7,436 nucleotides of DNA from Zoogloeaceae bacterium (GCA_031278735.1 JAITJU010000106.1:1-7436); one strand, 5' to 3'. Numbered from the stretch's first letter, positions 1-6,589 are shown. The notes: generated by a model not told the origin, from the letters alone. Made by a program: numbers and translations.

Positions 1-2042
1 TTTTCACCGGCAACACCCTCAACCTCATGACCGACGCCCCGGTTACAGTGTATGAACTCAGGAATTTCCAATATCTCAACTTCACGCTTCCCGCGAACAT
101 CACCCCCAGCAGCAGCCCCATGCTGACGATCACCGGGAACAATGGCCTGGACTACGGCGGCAGCGGGGTTGCCCTCGATCTCCGCGCCCCGGCCGGCATG
201 TCGCCGGGCACACTGGCGGATGGCGACTACATTCTCTTGCGTACCGATGATGACACCCAGGCCCTTGCCGACATCAGCAAATACTCCCTCTATGACGAAG
301 AGCTTACCGGCACTGGCGACCGCGCGCTCACCCTCACCACAGGCCGCGTCCGGGGCAACTTCAAGATCAGCCTCGATAATAGCGACAAGGATTTGGTCTT
401 GACCGTCGACAACTATCAGGCGCCCAACACCACGCTGACCTGGAAGGGAACGGTCGATAACCAGTGGACGAACTACAGCACCAACACCAGCAAAAGTCCG
501 GAGAACTGGTACGGCGCTGATCCTTTGAACGGCAATATCCCCGCCGCCCTGCGCTACCTCGACGGCGATACCGTGATCTTCGACGACACCGCCAGCGTGT
601 TTGCCGTCACCCTCGACCGCAACGGCGTCACCCCGGATGCGCTGATCTTCGCCAACGACACCCAGGATTACACCATCACCGGCGACCCCGGCAGCGCGAT
701 CACGGTGGTCAGCCGACTGGAAAAGAAAGGGCAGGGCGCGGTCACTCTGGATAGCGATCTGGACGCGCGCGGCGCGGCTCTCGATTTCTACCTGCCCGTG
801 ACCTGGACGGCGAGCAGCCCCGCGCTCCTCACCGTCACCGGCACGGCAAACGTCACCGGCAGCGCGGTGAACGTCGGCATCGACGGCGCGTCTTCTCCGC
901 TGGCGGCAGGCGACAGCGTTACCCTCATCGACGCCCGCGCCCTCGTCGGCGCTCCGGTAAACAGCGCCGCCAACGGCGTCGGCATGTTGGGCGTCAGCCT
1001 GTCCTATGAGTTCGACATCACCACCGACAGCAACCAGCGGTTGTTGGCGACGGTGCGCTCAGCCGGAGGAAGCGGCAATCCCATCAACCCGCGCGCCAAA
1101 GCCCTCTCCGAAGGTTTTATCGCGGGCACGGCCTTTCTGAATCAGGGCGCGGATTTTATTGTGGATGAGGGTTTTGCTGCCGTCCTCCGGGCGCAACCGA
1201 AAACCGCCCATGCCAGCATCCACGGCTTCGCCGCCATTGGCGGCGGCAGCCTGCGACATAAAACCGGTTCACACGTCGATGTGGATGGCTACACCCTCCT
1301 CGCCGGCATCGCCGCCACGCCCGCGACCACCGCCGGAGACCTCACGCTGGGCGCGTTCATCGAACACGGAGAGGGCGATTACGACACCTACAACAGCTTC
1401 GCCAACGCCGCCAGCGCGCGCGGCAAGGGCGACGCCGACTACACCGGCGGCGGATTGCTTGCGCGTCTGAAGTTCGCCGAAAATGAACGCGGCCATCTCT
1501 ACACGGAAGCCTCCGCTCGTCTCGGCAAGGTGAATCTGGAATTCAGGACATACGACCTCATCGACGCCTTTGGCCGCCGCGCCGCCTACGACAGCGATTC
1601 CCGCTACGCCAGCGCCCACGCCGGTCTGGGCTACCTCTGGAGGCTGAACGCGCAATCCAGTCTGAAACTCTATGGTCAATACCTGTGGAGCCGTCAGGGT
1701 TCGGACACGGTAAAACTCACCACGGGCGAGCCGGTGAAATTCCAGGCGGTCGATTCCCAACGCGCCCGCCTGGGCGCAAGGTGGAGCCAGAACGTCAGCG
1801 CCAGCGCCAGCGCCTACCTCGGCGCGGCATGGGAACACGAATTCGACGGCAAAGCCAAAGCCAGCATCCACGGCTACCGCCTCGCCGCCCCCGACTTGAA
1901 AGGCGACACGGGAATGCTGGAAGCAGGCTTTACGCTGAATCCCACGGCAACAAAACCGCTGACGCTGGACATCGGCATCCAGGGCTACGCAGGCAAGCGC
2001 GAAGGCGTGACGGGAAGCGTTCGGGCGAATTACCGGTTTTAG
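1..2042 (+). CDS. Autotransporter (type V secretion), C-terminal part; 5' end outside window
   Basis: The frame is open from the left edge, and the residues before the first in-window ATG (position 27) read FTGNTLNL, a typical passenger motif. That ATG is therefore internal and the gene is 5'-partial. Counting from it, residues 1-390 are Thr/Asn/Gly/Asp-rich beta-helix passenger. Around residues 139-230 lies a pattern common in autotransporter-associated strand repeats: WKG, NW, then GDTVIFDD, then a Gly/Lys-rich stretch. From about residue 395 to 671 the sequence alternates in the manner of an outer-membrane beta-barrel and ends in the classic C-terminal Tyr-Arg-Phe. The barrel would insert in the outer membrane and display or release the passenger. 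No protease triad, lipase motif or other catalytic signature is visible in the passenger present here, so substrate and role (adhesin, enzyme) are unknown. It is not functionally related to the nif genes that follow. Confidence 0.88.
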   Translation, partial: FTGNTLNLMTDAPVTVYELRNFQYLNFTLPANITPSSSPMLTITGNNGLDYGGSGVALDLRAPAGMSPGTLADGDYILLRTDDDTQALADISKYSLYDEELTGTGDRALTLTTGRVRGNFKISLDNSDKDLVLTVDNYQAPNTTLTWKGTVDNQWTNYSTNTSKSPENWYGADPLNGNIPAALRYLDGDTVIFDDTASVFAVTLDRNGVTPDALIFANDTQDYTITGDPGSAITVVSRLEKKGQGAVTLDSDLDARGAALDFYLPVTWTASSPALLTVTGTANVTGSAVNVGIDGASSPLAAGDSVTLIDARALVGAPVNSAANGVGMLGVSLSYEFDITTDSNQRLLATVRSAGGSGNPINPRAKALSEGFIAGTAFLNQGADFIVDEGFAAVLRAQPKTAHASIHGFAAIGGGSLRHKTGSHVDVDGYTLLAGIAATPATTAGDLTLGAFIEHGEGDYDTYNSFANAASARGKGDADYTGGGLLARLKFAENERGHLYTEASARLGKVNLEFRTYDLIDAFGRRAAYDSDSRYASAHAGLGYLWRLNAQSSLKLYGQYLWSRQGSDTVKLTTGEPVKFQAVDSQRARLGARWSQNVSASASAYLGAAWEHEFDGKAKASIHGYRLAAPDLKGDTGMLEAGFTLNPTATKPLTLDIGIQGYAGKREGVTGSVRANYRF

Positions 2043-2049
2043 GCGCTGG

Positions 2050-2083
2050 CGCGCGGCAAGCGTTGGCGCGCCGCGCGTTTCTT
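2050..2083 (+). terminator. Probable intrinsic terminator of the autotransporter gene
   Basis: Eight bases after the stop codon, CGCGCGGC (2050-2057) can pair perfectly with GCCGCGCG (2070-2077) around a 12-base loop. TTTCTT follows directly. The stem is very strong but the T-run is interrupted by one C, so termination may be imperfect. Confidence 0.5.
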
Positions 2084-2118
2084 CGGTTGAAATCGCGCGG
2101 GCTGAAAGGCAGGACGGG

Positions 2119-2144
2119 ATTGCCACGGGCTTCGCCCTCGCAAT
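2119..2144. repeat. Interspersed palindromic repeat (REP-like)
   Basis: ATTGC (2119-2123) pairs with GCAAT (2140-2144), and inside it GGGC (2127-2130) pairs with GCCC (2134-2137) around a TTC loop. On the minus strand the element begins CGTCATTGCGAGGGCG. From general knowledge, elements of this form are scattered through many proteobacterial genomes and give rise to spurious reading frames containing RHCEGEARGNP-like strings; the minus-strand translation here does read that way. Only one copy is present in the window, so its status as a repeat rests on recognition of the form. Confidence 0.6.
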
Positions 2145-2198
2145 GACGAAATGGCGGATCGGCGCGGGAGCGCGTCTTTCGCGGGGACGAAGGGTGTG

Positions 2199-2218
2199 CT
2201 GATCCCTGATGCCCGATT
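2199..2218 (-). repeat. Copy of the short degenerate repeat, minus orientation
   Basis: CTGATCCCTGATGCCCGATT is the reverse complement of AATCGGGCATCAGGGATCAG, which shares its GGGATCAG and ATCGGG words with the nifE 3'-end repeat. It abuts the NifA-type site, sharing its first base. Confidence 0.4.
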
Positions 2219-2233
2219 GTCGCTTTTCCGACA
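2218..2233 (+). promoter_or_regulatory. NifA upstream activator site (TGT-N10-ACA)
   Basis: TGT at 2218-2220, exactly ten bases, then ACA at 2231-2233. The site is also a local palindrome (TGTCG/CGACA). Its centre lies about 60 bases before the GG of the sigma-54 promoter, roughly -85 relative to the expected transcription start. That is a normal distance for the enhancer-binding activator NifA. The stretch between them (about 2256-2275) is AT-rich in an otherwise GC-rich region and could bend or bind IHF, but I see no clear IHF consensus. Confidence 0.75.
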
Positions 2234-2283
2234 TCAGCGCAAACCTGGCAAGACTTCATAAATAAAAACAACGAAGTACATCG

Positions 2284-2299
2284 TGGCGCGGCTCTTGCT
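2284..2299 (+). promoter_or_regulatory. Sigma-54 (-24/-12) promoter of the nifE operon
   Basis: The sequence TGGCGCG-N4-TTGCT matches the sigma-54 consensus TGGCACG-N4-TTGCW except at one position. GG (2285-2286) and GC (2297-2298) are separated by the obligatory ten bases. Transcription should begin near 2309-2311, about 20 bases before the nifE ATG. Together with the NifA-type site upstream, this predicts expression only under nitrogen-fixing conditions through NifA and RpoN. Confidence 0.85.
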
Positions 2300-2328
2300 A
2301 GGTGATTGGCAGGCATCAGGAGAAGCGC

Positions 2329-3762
2329 ATGAAAACCAGTGAAATCCAGGCATTGCTCGACGAGCCAGCCTGTCATCACAATCACAAAGAGAAATCCGCC
2401 TGCGCTCGGCCCAAACCGGGCGCGACGGCGGGCGGGTGCGCCTTCGATGGCGCGCAGATCGCGCTTTTGCCCATTGCTGACGTGGCGCACATCGTGCACG
2501 GCCCCATTGCCTGTGCGGGCAACTCCTGGGATAACCGCGGGGCGAAATCCTCCGGCCCGGCGCTTTACCGCATCGGCATGACTACGGATTTGTCGGAAAC
2601 CGACATCGTGATGGGGCGCTCGGAAAAGCGCCTCTTTCACGCCATCCGGCAGGCAATCGACAGCTACCGGCCCGCCGCTGTGTTCGTCTATGCTACCTGT
2701 GTAACAGCACTGATGGGCGATGATCTGGAGGCGGTGTGCAAGGCGGCTGCCGCGCGCTGGGGTGTGCCGGTGATTCCGGTGGACGCCGCCGGGTTCTACG
2801 GCACCAAAAATCTGGGCAACCGGCTGGCGGGCGAGGCCATGTTCAGATATGTGATCGGCACGCGCGAACCCGACCCCGCGCCCGCGCATCCGGCTGGCAT
2901 TCCCACTTATGATGTCAACCTGATTGGCGAATACAATATCGCCGGAGAATTCTGGAAAGTCGCGCCGTTGTTCGACGAACTGGGGTTGCGCATACTCGGT
3001 TCGCTTTCCGGCGATGCCCGTTTCCGCGAAGTGCAGACCATGCATCGTGCCCGCGTAACCATGGTGGTGTGTGCCAAGGCGCTGTTGAACGTGGCGCGGA
3101 AACTCCAGGAAAAATATGGCGTGCCGTTTTTCGAGGGCAGTTTCTACGGCGTGGCGGATACCTCCCGTGCCCTGCGCGATTTCGCCCGCCTCATCGGCGA
3201 CGCCGGTCTCGCGGCGCGCGTCGAAACCCTTATCGCGCGCGAAGAAACAAGGGCACGCGCGCGCCTGCAACCTTGGCAGGAACGCCTGCGTGGCAAACGG
3301 GTGTTGCTCTACACCGGCGGCGTGAAATCCTGGTCCATCGTCTCCGCCTTGCAGGATCTGGGCATGACGGTGGTTGCCACGGGCACGAAAAAATCCACGG
3401 GAGAGGACAAGGCACGCATCCGCGAACTCATGGGCGAGGACGCGAAGATGATCGACGACGGCAGCCCGCAAAACCTGCTGTCCACCTTCCATGAATATGG
3501 CGCTGACATTCTCATCGCCGGAGGGCGCAATCTTTATACCGCCTTGAAGGCCCGCATTCCCTTTCTCGACATCAATCAGGAGCGGGAATTCGCCTATGCC
3601 GGTTACAACGGCATGCCGGAACTGGCGCGGCAACTGGCGCTGTCCATCGAAAGCCCCGTCTGGCAGGCCGTGCGCCAGCCCGCGCCATGGCGGGCAGGGA
3701 TCAGGGATCGGGAATCAGGTACCAAGAGTCAGCCGTCTGGCGCGAGTCTGGTGGCGGCATAG
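2329..3762 (+). CDS. nifE: Nitrogenase FeMo-cofactor scaffold protein NifE
   Basis: NifE pairs with NifN in a cytoplasmic heterotetramer on which NifB-co is converted to mature FeMo-cofactor precursor. The 477-residue protein has the expected cysteines for the NifEN [4Fe-4S] cluster: Cys37 (in GGCAF), Cys62 (GPIACAGNSW) and Cys124 (YATCV). It also has a conserved Cys in VVCAKALLNVARK, equivalent to the cofactor-binding Cys of NifD, and the NifE-type strings EGSFYG and LDINQERE. The ATG at 2329 is preferred: AGGAG at 2318-2322 lies six bases before it. An in-frame GTG at 2302 would fall upstream of the predicted transcription start. The last roughly 29 residues, after the normal family ending (SPVWQAVRQ), are a low-complexity Arg/Ser/Gly tail made partly of repeat-like DNA. 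nifN begins nine bases after the stop. First gene of the operon. Confidence 0.97.
   Translation: MKTSEIQALLDEPACHHNHKEKSACARPKPGATAGGCAFDGAQIALLPIADVAHIVHGPIACAGNSWDNRGAKSSGPALYRIGMTTDLSETDIVMGRSEKRLFHAIRQAIDSYRPAAVFVYATCVTALMGDDLEAVCKAAAARWGVPVIPVDAAGFYGTKNLGNRLAGEAMFRYVIGTREPDPAPAHPAGIPTYDVNLIGEYNIAGEFWKVAPLFDELGLRILGSLSGDARFREVQTMHRARVTMVVCAKALLNVARKLQEKYGVPFFEGSFYGVADTSRALRDFARLIGDAGLAARVETLIAREETRARARLQPWQERLRGKRVLLYTGGVKSWSIVSALQDLGMTVVATGTKKSTGEDKARIRELMGEDAKMIDDGSPQNLLSTFHEYGADILIAGGRNLYTALKARIPFLDINQEREFAYAGYNGMPELARQLALSIESPVWQAVRQPAPWRAGIRDRESGTKSQPSGASLVAA
3696..3719 (+). repeat. Short degenerate repeat (GGGATCAGG / GGGAATCAGG type) inside the 3' end of nifE
   Basis: Three tandem units of the form AGGGATC / AGGGATC / GGGAATC followed by AGG lie at 3696-3719. 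Near-identical text occurs on the opposite strand in two non-coding places of this window, at 2199-2218 and at 7351-7375. In nifE it encodes the residues around AGIRDRESG, beyond the conserved domain. Confidence 0.55.
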
Positions 3763-3771
3763 GGAGCGGAC

Positions 3772-5172
3772 ATGGCGGAAATACTGAAAACCGTGAAAGC
3801 CCTGGCGGTCAACCCCCTGAAATCCAGCCAGCCGCTGGGTGCCGCGCTCGCCTTCCTCGGTCTGGCGCGTGCTGTGCCCCTGATGCACGGCTCGCAGGGC
3901 TGCACCGCGTTCGGCAAGGTGTTTTTCGTGCGCCATTTCCGCGAACCCATCCCCCTGCATACGACGGCGATGGATCAGATTTCCACCATCATGGGTGGCG
4001 ATGAAAATATCATCGAAGCCCTTCGTGTGCAGGCCGAAAAGAATCACCCCGAGATCATCGGCCTGCTCACCACAGGGCTGTCGGAAACCCAGGGCGCGGA
4101 CATCCGCCGTGCCCTCAAGGCATTCCGCGCCGCGCACCCGGAGCACGCCGGTATTGCCGTGGTGCCGGTCAACACGCCGGATTTTTCGGGCTGTCTGGAA
4201 ACCGGCTTCGCCCTGGGGTTGGAGGCGATTGTCGACGCGCTCGTGCCGGTGGGCCGTCACGCTGGCCGTTGCCCGAAACAGATCAATGTGCTGGCCTCGT
4301 CCATGCTCACGCCGGGCGACGTGGAAGCCGTCAGGGAATGGGTGGAAGCCTTCGGGCTGCATCCCGTTGTCCTGCCAGACCTCGCCGATGCCCTGGACGG
4401 CCACCTGACCGACGCGGAATTCTCCCCGCTCACCCTGGGCGGCACGCCGCGCGAGGACATCGCCCGCATGGGCGAATCCGCCGCAACGCTGGTCATTGGT
4501 GCCTCGCTCGACAAGGCGGCGGACATCCTGCGGCAACGTACCGGCGTGCCCGATTACCGCTTCGGCGGACTCCTCGGCCTTGCCGCCTGCGATGCCTTTA
4601 CCGCAACCCTTGCCCGAATCTCCGGCCAGCCCGTGCCGCCAAGGCTGGAACGCCAGCGCGACCAGTTGCGGGATGCCATGGTGGATTGCCATTTCATGCT
4701 TGGATTCGCCCGCGTCGCCATCGCCGCCGATCCTGACCTGCTCGCCATGTTCTCCCGCTTCATCCTTGAGATGGGCGGTGAAACCGTTGTCGCCGTCACG
4801 CCTGCCAAAGCGCAAACCTTGGCGGAACTGCCCTTGCCCGAAGTGCTCGTCGGCGATCTCGAAGACCTCGAACGCCGGGCGGGCGAGGCCGACGCCCAAC
4901 TCATCATCGGCAACTCTCACGCAACCGAAACCGCCCGCCGTCTCTCACGGCCCCTCCTGCACGCAGGCTTTCCCCAGTATGACCTCATCGGCGGCCACGC
5001 CCGCGTCTGGATGGGCTATCGCGGCTCGCGGCAAGCCCTGTTCGACATCGCCAACCTTTTGCAGACCCATGCGAATCATGTACCCGGAATACATCAATCC
5101 CTATATCGGCGAGACGCCCCCCGCGCCCTTGAGAGGGCGACGGCTGCAACGTGTGCCGCAGCCTTCTGCTGA
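3772..5172 (+). CDS. nifN: Nitrogenase FeMo-cofactor scaffold protein NifN
   Basis: This is the partner of NifE in the cofactor-assembly scaffold. The 466-residue protein opens with the strongly conserved NifN pattern NPLKSSQPLGAALAFLG, then HGSQGCTAFGK with Cys44, the single NifN ligand to the NifEN [4Fe-4S] cluster. VRHFREPIPLHTTAMDQ and STIMGGDENI follow, and then the LLTTGLSETQG and VPVNTPDFSG motifs of the NifD/K/E/N superfamily. GGGAG (3762-3766) lies five bases before the ATG, and the gene starts nine bases after nifE stops. The conserved part ends near ANLLQTHA. The last roughly 30 residues are Ala/Arg-rich and unlike the family, and their DNA contains a perfect hairpin (5124-5139). 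The frame is intact throughout. nifX follows after 13 bases. Confidence 0.97.
   Translation: MAEILKTVKALAVNPLKSSQPLGAALAFLGLARAVPLMHGSQGCTAFGKVFFVRHFREPIPLHTTAMDQISTIMGGDENIIEALRVQAEKNHPEIIGLLTTGLSETQGADIRRALKAFRAAHPEHAGIAVVPVNTPDFSGCLETGFALGLEAIVDALVPVGRHAGRCPKQINVLASSMLTPGDVEAVREWVEAFGLHPVVLPDLADALDGHLTDAEFSPLTLGGTPREDIARMGESAATLVIGASLDKAADILRQRTGVPDYRFGGLLGLAACDAFTATLARISGQPVPPRLERQRDQLRDAMVDCHFMLGFARVAIAADPDLLAMFSRFILEMGGETVVAVTPAKAQTLAELPLPEVLVGDLEDLERRAGEADAQLIIGNSHATETARRLSRPLLHAGFPQYDLIGGHARVWMGYRGSRQALFDIANLLQTHANHVPGIHQSLYRRDAPRALERATAATCAAAFC
5124..5139. other. Small perfect hairpin in the 3' end of nifN
   Basis: CGCCCT (5124-5129) and AGGGCG (5134-5139) pair around TGAG. It lies inside the non-conserved C-terminal tail of NifN, about 47 bases before nifX. 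There is no T-run, so it is not an intrinsic terminator. It may be repeat-derived, or an RNA structure affecting stability or nifX translation. Confidence 0.35.
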
Positions 5173-5185
5173 CAGCGGAGTCCCC

Positions 5186-5623
5186 ATGCTGAAACTTGCC
5201 TTCGCCTCCGACAACCGCGCGCGGGTCAACCTGCATTTCGGTTCGGCGACCGCCTTCGTCGTCTACGAAATCGGCCCGGACAAGACTGCCCTGAGCGGCT
5301 TTGCGGAATTCCCCGAAGAAACCATGGACGGCAACGAAAACAAACTGGCCGCCAGGATGGAAGCGCTCGCCGATTGCGACGCGGTATTCGTGCGCGCCAT
5401 CGGCGCTTCCGCCATTCAGCAATTGCTTGCCAAGGGCGTGCAGCCCATCCGCGTGGGAGAAACCGACGACATCGCCGAATTGCTGCGCGAAGTCCGCGCC
5501 GCCCTGCGGGAGAATGGCGGGAAAGGCCGTGTGCCCTGGATCGAGCGCGCGCTGACGACAAAGGCGAAAGCAAATGACAGCGACCGTTTCGCGCGCATGG
5601 AATCGGAAGGATGGGAAGGTTGA
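5186..5623 (+). CDS. nifX: Nitrogenase cofactor precursor-binding protein NifX
   Basis: NifX is a small cytoplasmic protein of the dinitrogenase iron-molybdenum cofactor family. It binds NifB-co and later cofactor precursors and exchanges them with NifEN. The 145-residue product begins MLKLAFASDN and contains the family signature VNLHFGSATAFVVYEI (about residues 14-29). Next come NKLAARMEALADCDAVFVRAIG and GVQPIRV, as in NifX proteins, and a charged C-terminal tail. The start at 5186 is supported by GGAG (5177-5180) five bases upstream and by its place 13 bases after nifN. The stop overlaps the likely start of the next gene (TGATG at 5621-5625), which suggests translational coupling. Confidence 0.95.
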   Translation: MLKLAFASDNRARVNLHFGSATAFVVYEIGPDKTALSGFAEFPEETMDGNENKLAARMEALADCDAVFVRAIGASAIQQLLAKGVQPIRVGETDDIAELLREVRAALRENGGKGRVPWIERALTTKAKANDSDRFARMESEGWEG

Positions 5624-6579
5624 TGCGGACGAATCTCCCCGCCGCTTTTCCCGCAGCCATGCCGCAAGGCACGGTGCTTGCCGCAGACGACGGCAGACTC
5701 ACGCTCGCCATCGACAGCGCCTGCGCGCATTGCGGTCACGGCAAGGCTTGCGGCATCGGCAAACTGGCGGCAGGGCGACGGACGCACATCGACATCGCAC
5801 ACATCGACGCCGCATCCATCGACGCCGCATCCATCGCCCATTTGCGGCATTTTCGGGCGGGTGATCGGGTCTGTCTCGCCGCGCCGGAAAACGCAATTGC
5901 CGCCCCGCTGCTGGGCTACATCCTCCCGGCGCTCGCCATGCTCGCGGGCGCGGGCATCGGACAAAGCCTGGGGGGCGATCTCCCCGCCGTATTCGGCGCG
6001 GGCGCGGGGTTTGTTGCCGCCCTGTGCCTGACGCGATTCTGCGCGCGACACATGCCCACGCTTTCCCGGATCAAACTGACCCCCACGTTTCTTTACACAC
6101 GGAGCATTACCATGAGCGTTGAAACTGCTGAAACCACCGACCCCATTCTCGGAACCGACTTCATCAAGGAGATGGTGCGCCAGATGCGCGCCTTGGACAC
6201 CTACGGCGAATACTCCGGCTGGCCGCCGGAAAAAATCCTCGAACCTTTCGTGCTCACCAAGGAAAAGAAAGCCGAAATTCCCTTGATCAGCGATCCCGAC
6301 GAAACCGTCGTCGCGCGGGTGAAATGCCTCTACAACGCCATTTCCGTACTGATCGAAAAAGAATGCAAGTTGATGGCCGTGCCGCTCGTCCACCTCACCC
6401 ACGAAGGATTTGGCCGCGCGCTGGTGACGGTCGGCAAACTGGTCGTCATCGACAAGACCTTGCGCGACGTGCACCGTTTCGGCTTTCCCAGCCTCTCCAA
6501 AATGAAGGACGAAGCCGACAAATTGCTTGCCATTGCGCTGGAGCGCATCGGCAGTTACCCGGAAGTCGCTGGGCTGTGA
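5623..6579 (+). CDS. RseC-like membrane redox protein fused in frame to a NifX-associated (DUF269) protein
   Basis: As read, this is one 318-residue frame. Residues 1-163 look like a full-length RseC/MucC-family protein: a short N-terminal domain with Cys34-x2-Cys37-x5-Cys43, a GDRV motif near 80, then two hydrophobic segments (about 93-115 and 119-138) with the family's YILPAL string. RseC relatives accompany SoxR-reducing/Rnf-type complexes in the inner membrane, and the cysteines suggest a redox or metal role. Residues 164-318 are a complete NifX-associated protein. No stop separates them: the linker TFLYTRSIT is encoded by what looks like the ribosome binding region of the second gene. 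The start at 5623 (TGATG, coupled to nifX) is chosen; an in-frame ATG at 5611 has its GGAAGG directly adjacent, which is poor spacing. A 15-base tandem duplication lies at 5803-5832. The protein may be a true fusion, or an upstream gene that lost its stop. Confidence 0.75.
   Translation: MRTNLPAAFPAAMPQGTVLAADDGRLTLAIDSACAHCGHGKACGIGKLAAGRRTHIDIAHIDAASIDAASIAHLRHFRAGDRVCLAAPENAIAAPLLGYILPALAMLAGAGIGQSLGGDLPAVFGAGAGFVAALCLTRFCARHMPTLSRIKLTPTFLYTRSITMSVETAETTDPILGTDFIKEMVRQMRALDTYGEYSGWPPEKILEPFVLTKEKKAEIPLISDPDETVVARVKCLYNAISVLIEKECKLMAVPLVHLTHEGFGRALVTVGKLVVIDKTLRDVHRFGFPSLSKMKDEADKLLAIALERIGSYPEVAGL
5803..5832 (+). repeat. 15-base tandem duplication in the RseC-like domain
   Basis: ATCGACGCCGCATCC occurs twice in a row (5803-5817 and 5818-5832), flanked by related CACATCGACATC and ATCGCCC words. 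It encodes IDAAS-IDAAS. The unit is a multiple of three, so the frame is kept. It lies between the cysteine cluster and the GDRV motif, an expandable loop. Confidence 0.8.
6112..6579 (+). CDS. NifX-associated nitrogen fixation protein (DUF269 family), from its own internal start
   Basis: From the internal ATG at 6112 the frame gives 155 residues, the usual size of free-standing NifX-associated proteins. The family pattern is clear: DFIKEMVRQMRALDTYG, GWPPEKILEPFVLTKEKK, IPLISDPDE, then CLYNAISVLIEKE, HEGFGRALVTVGKLVV, RDVHRFGFPS and KLLAIALERI. These proteins are consistently encoded beside nifX and are thought to help in cofactor assembly; their biochemical role is not established. GGAG (6101-6104) lies seven bases before this ATG, so independent translation is likely even though the upstream RseC-like frame runs into it without a stop. 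It overlaps the fused frame entirely and is listed as the alternative or additional product. The next gene follows after ten bases. Confidence 0.85.
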   Translation: MSVETAETTDPILGTDFIKEMVRQMRALDTYGEYSGWPPEKILEPFVLTKEKKAEIPLISDPDETVVARVKCLYNAISVLIEKECKLMAVPLVHLTHEGFGRALVTVGKLVVIDKTLRDVHRFGFPSLSKMKDEADKLLAIALERIGSYPEVAGL

Positions 6580-6589
6580 GCACGCCGTC

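Noticed and set aside
1269..2234. 321-residue open frame on the minus strand across the autotransporter barrel
   Set aside because: Ala/Gly/Val-rich shadow of the barrel coding sequence.
2302..2328. Upstream in-frame GTG start for nifE adding nine residues
   Set aside because: It precedes the expected sigma-54 transcript start near 2310 and lacks a ribosome binding site, whereas the ATG at 2329 has AGGAG at good spacing.
2591..2605. TGTCGGAAACCGACA inside nifE as a second NifA site
   Set aside because: The spacing between TGT and ACA is nine bases, not ten, and the DNA encodes the conserved LSETD motif of the family.
1930..3633. 567-residue open frame on the minus strand across nifE and the upstream intergenic region
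   Set aside because: It lies opposite an unmistakable nifE and its composition is that of an antisense shadow in GC-rich DNA; its C-terminal part reads through the interspersed repeat (RHCEGEARGNP-like string).
3715..4920. 401-residue open frame on the minus strand across nifN
   Set aside because: Antisense shadow of nifN caused by high GC codon use; no recognisable domain.
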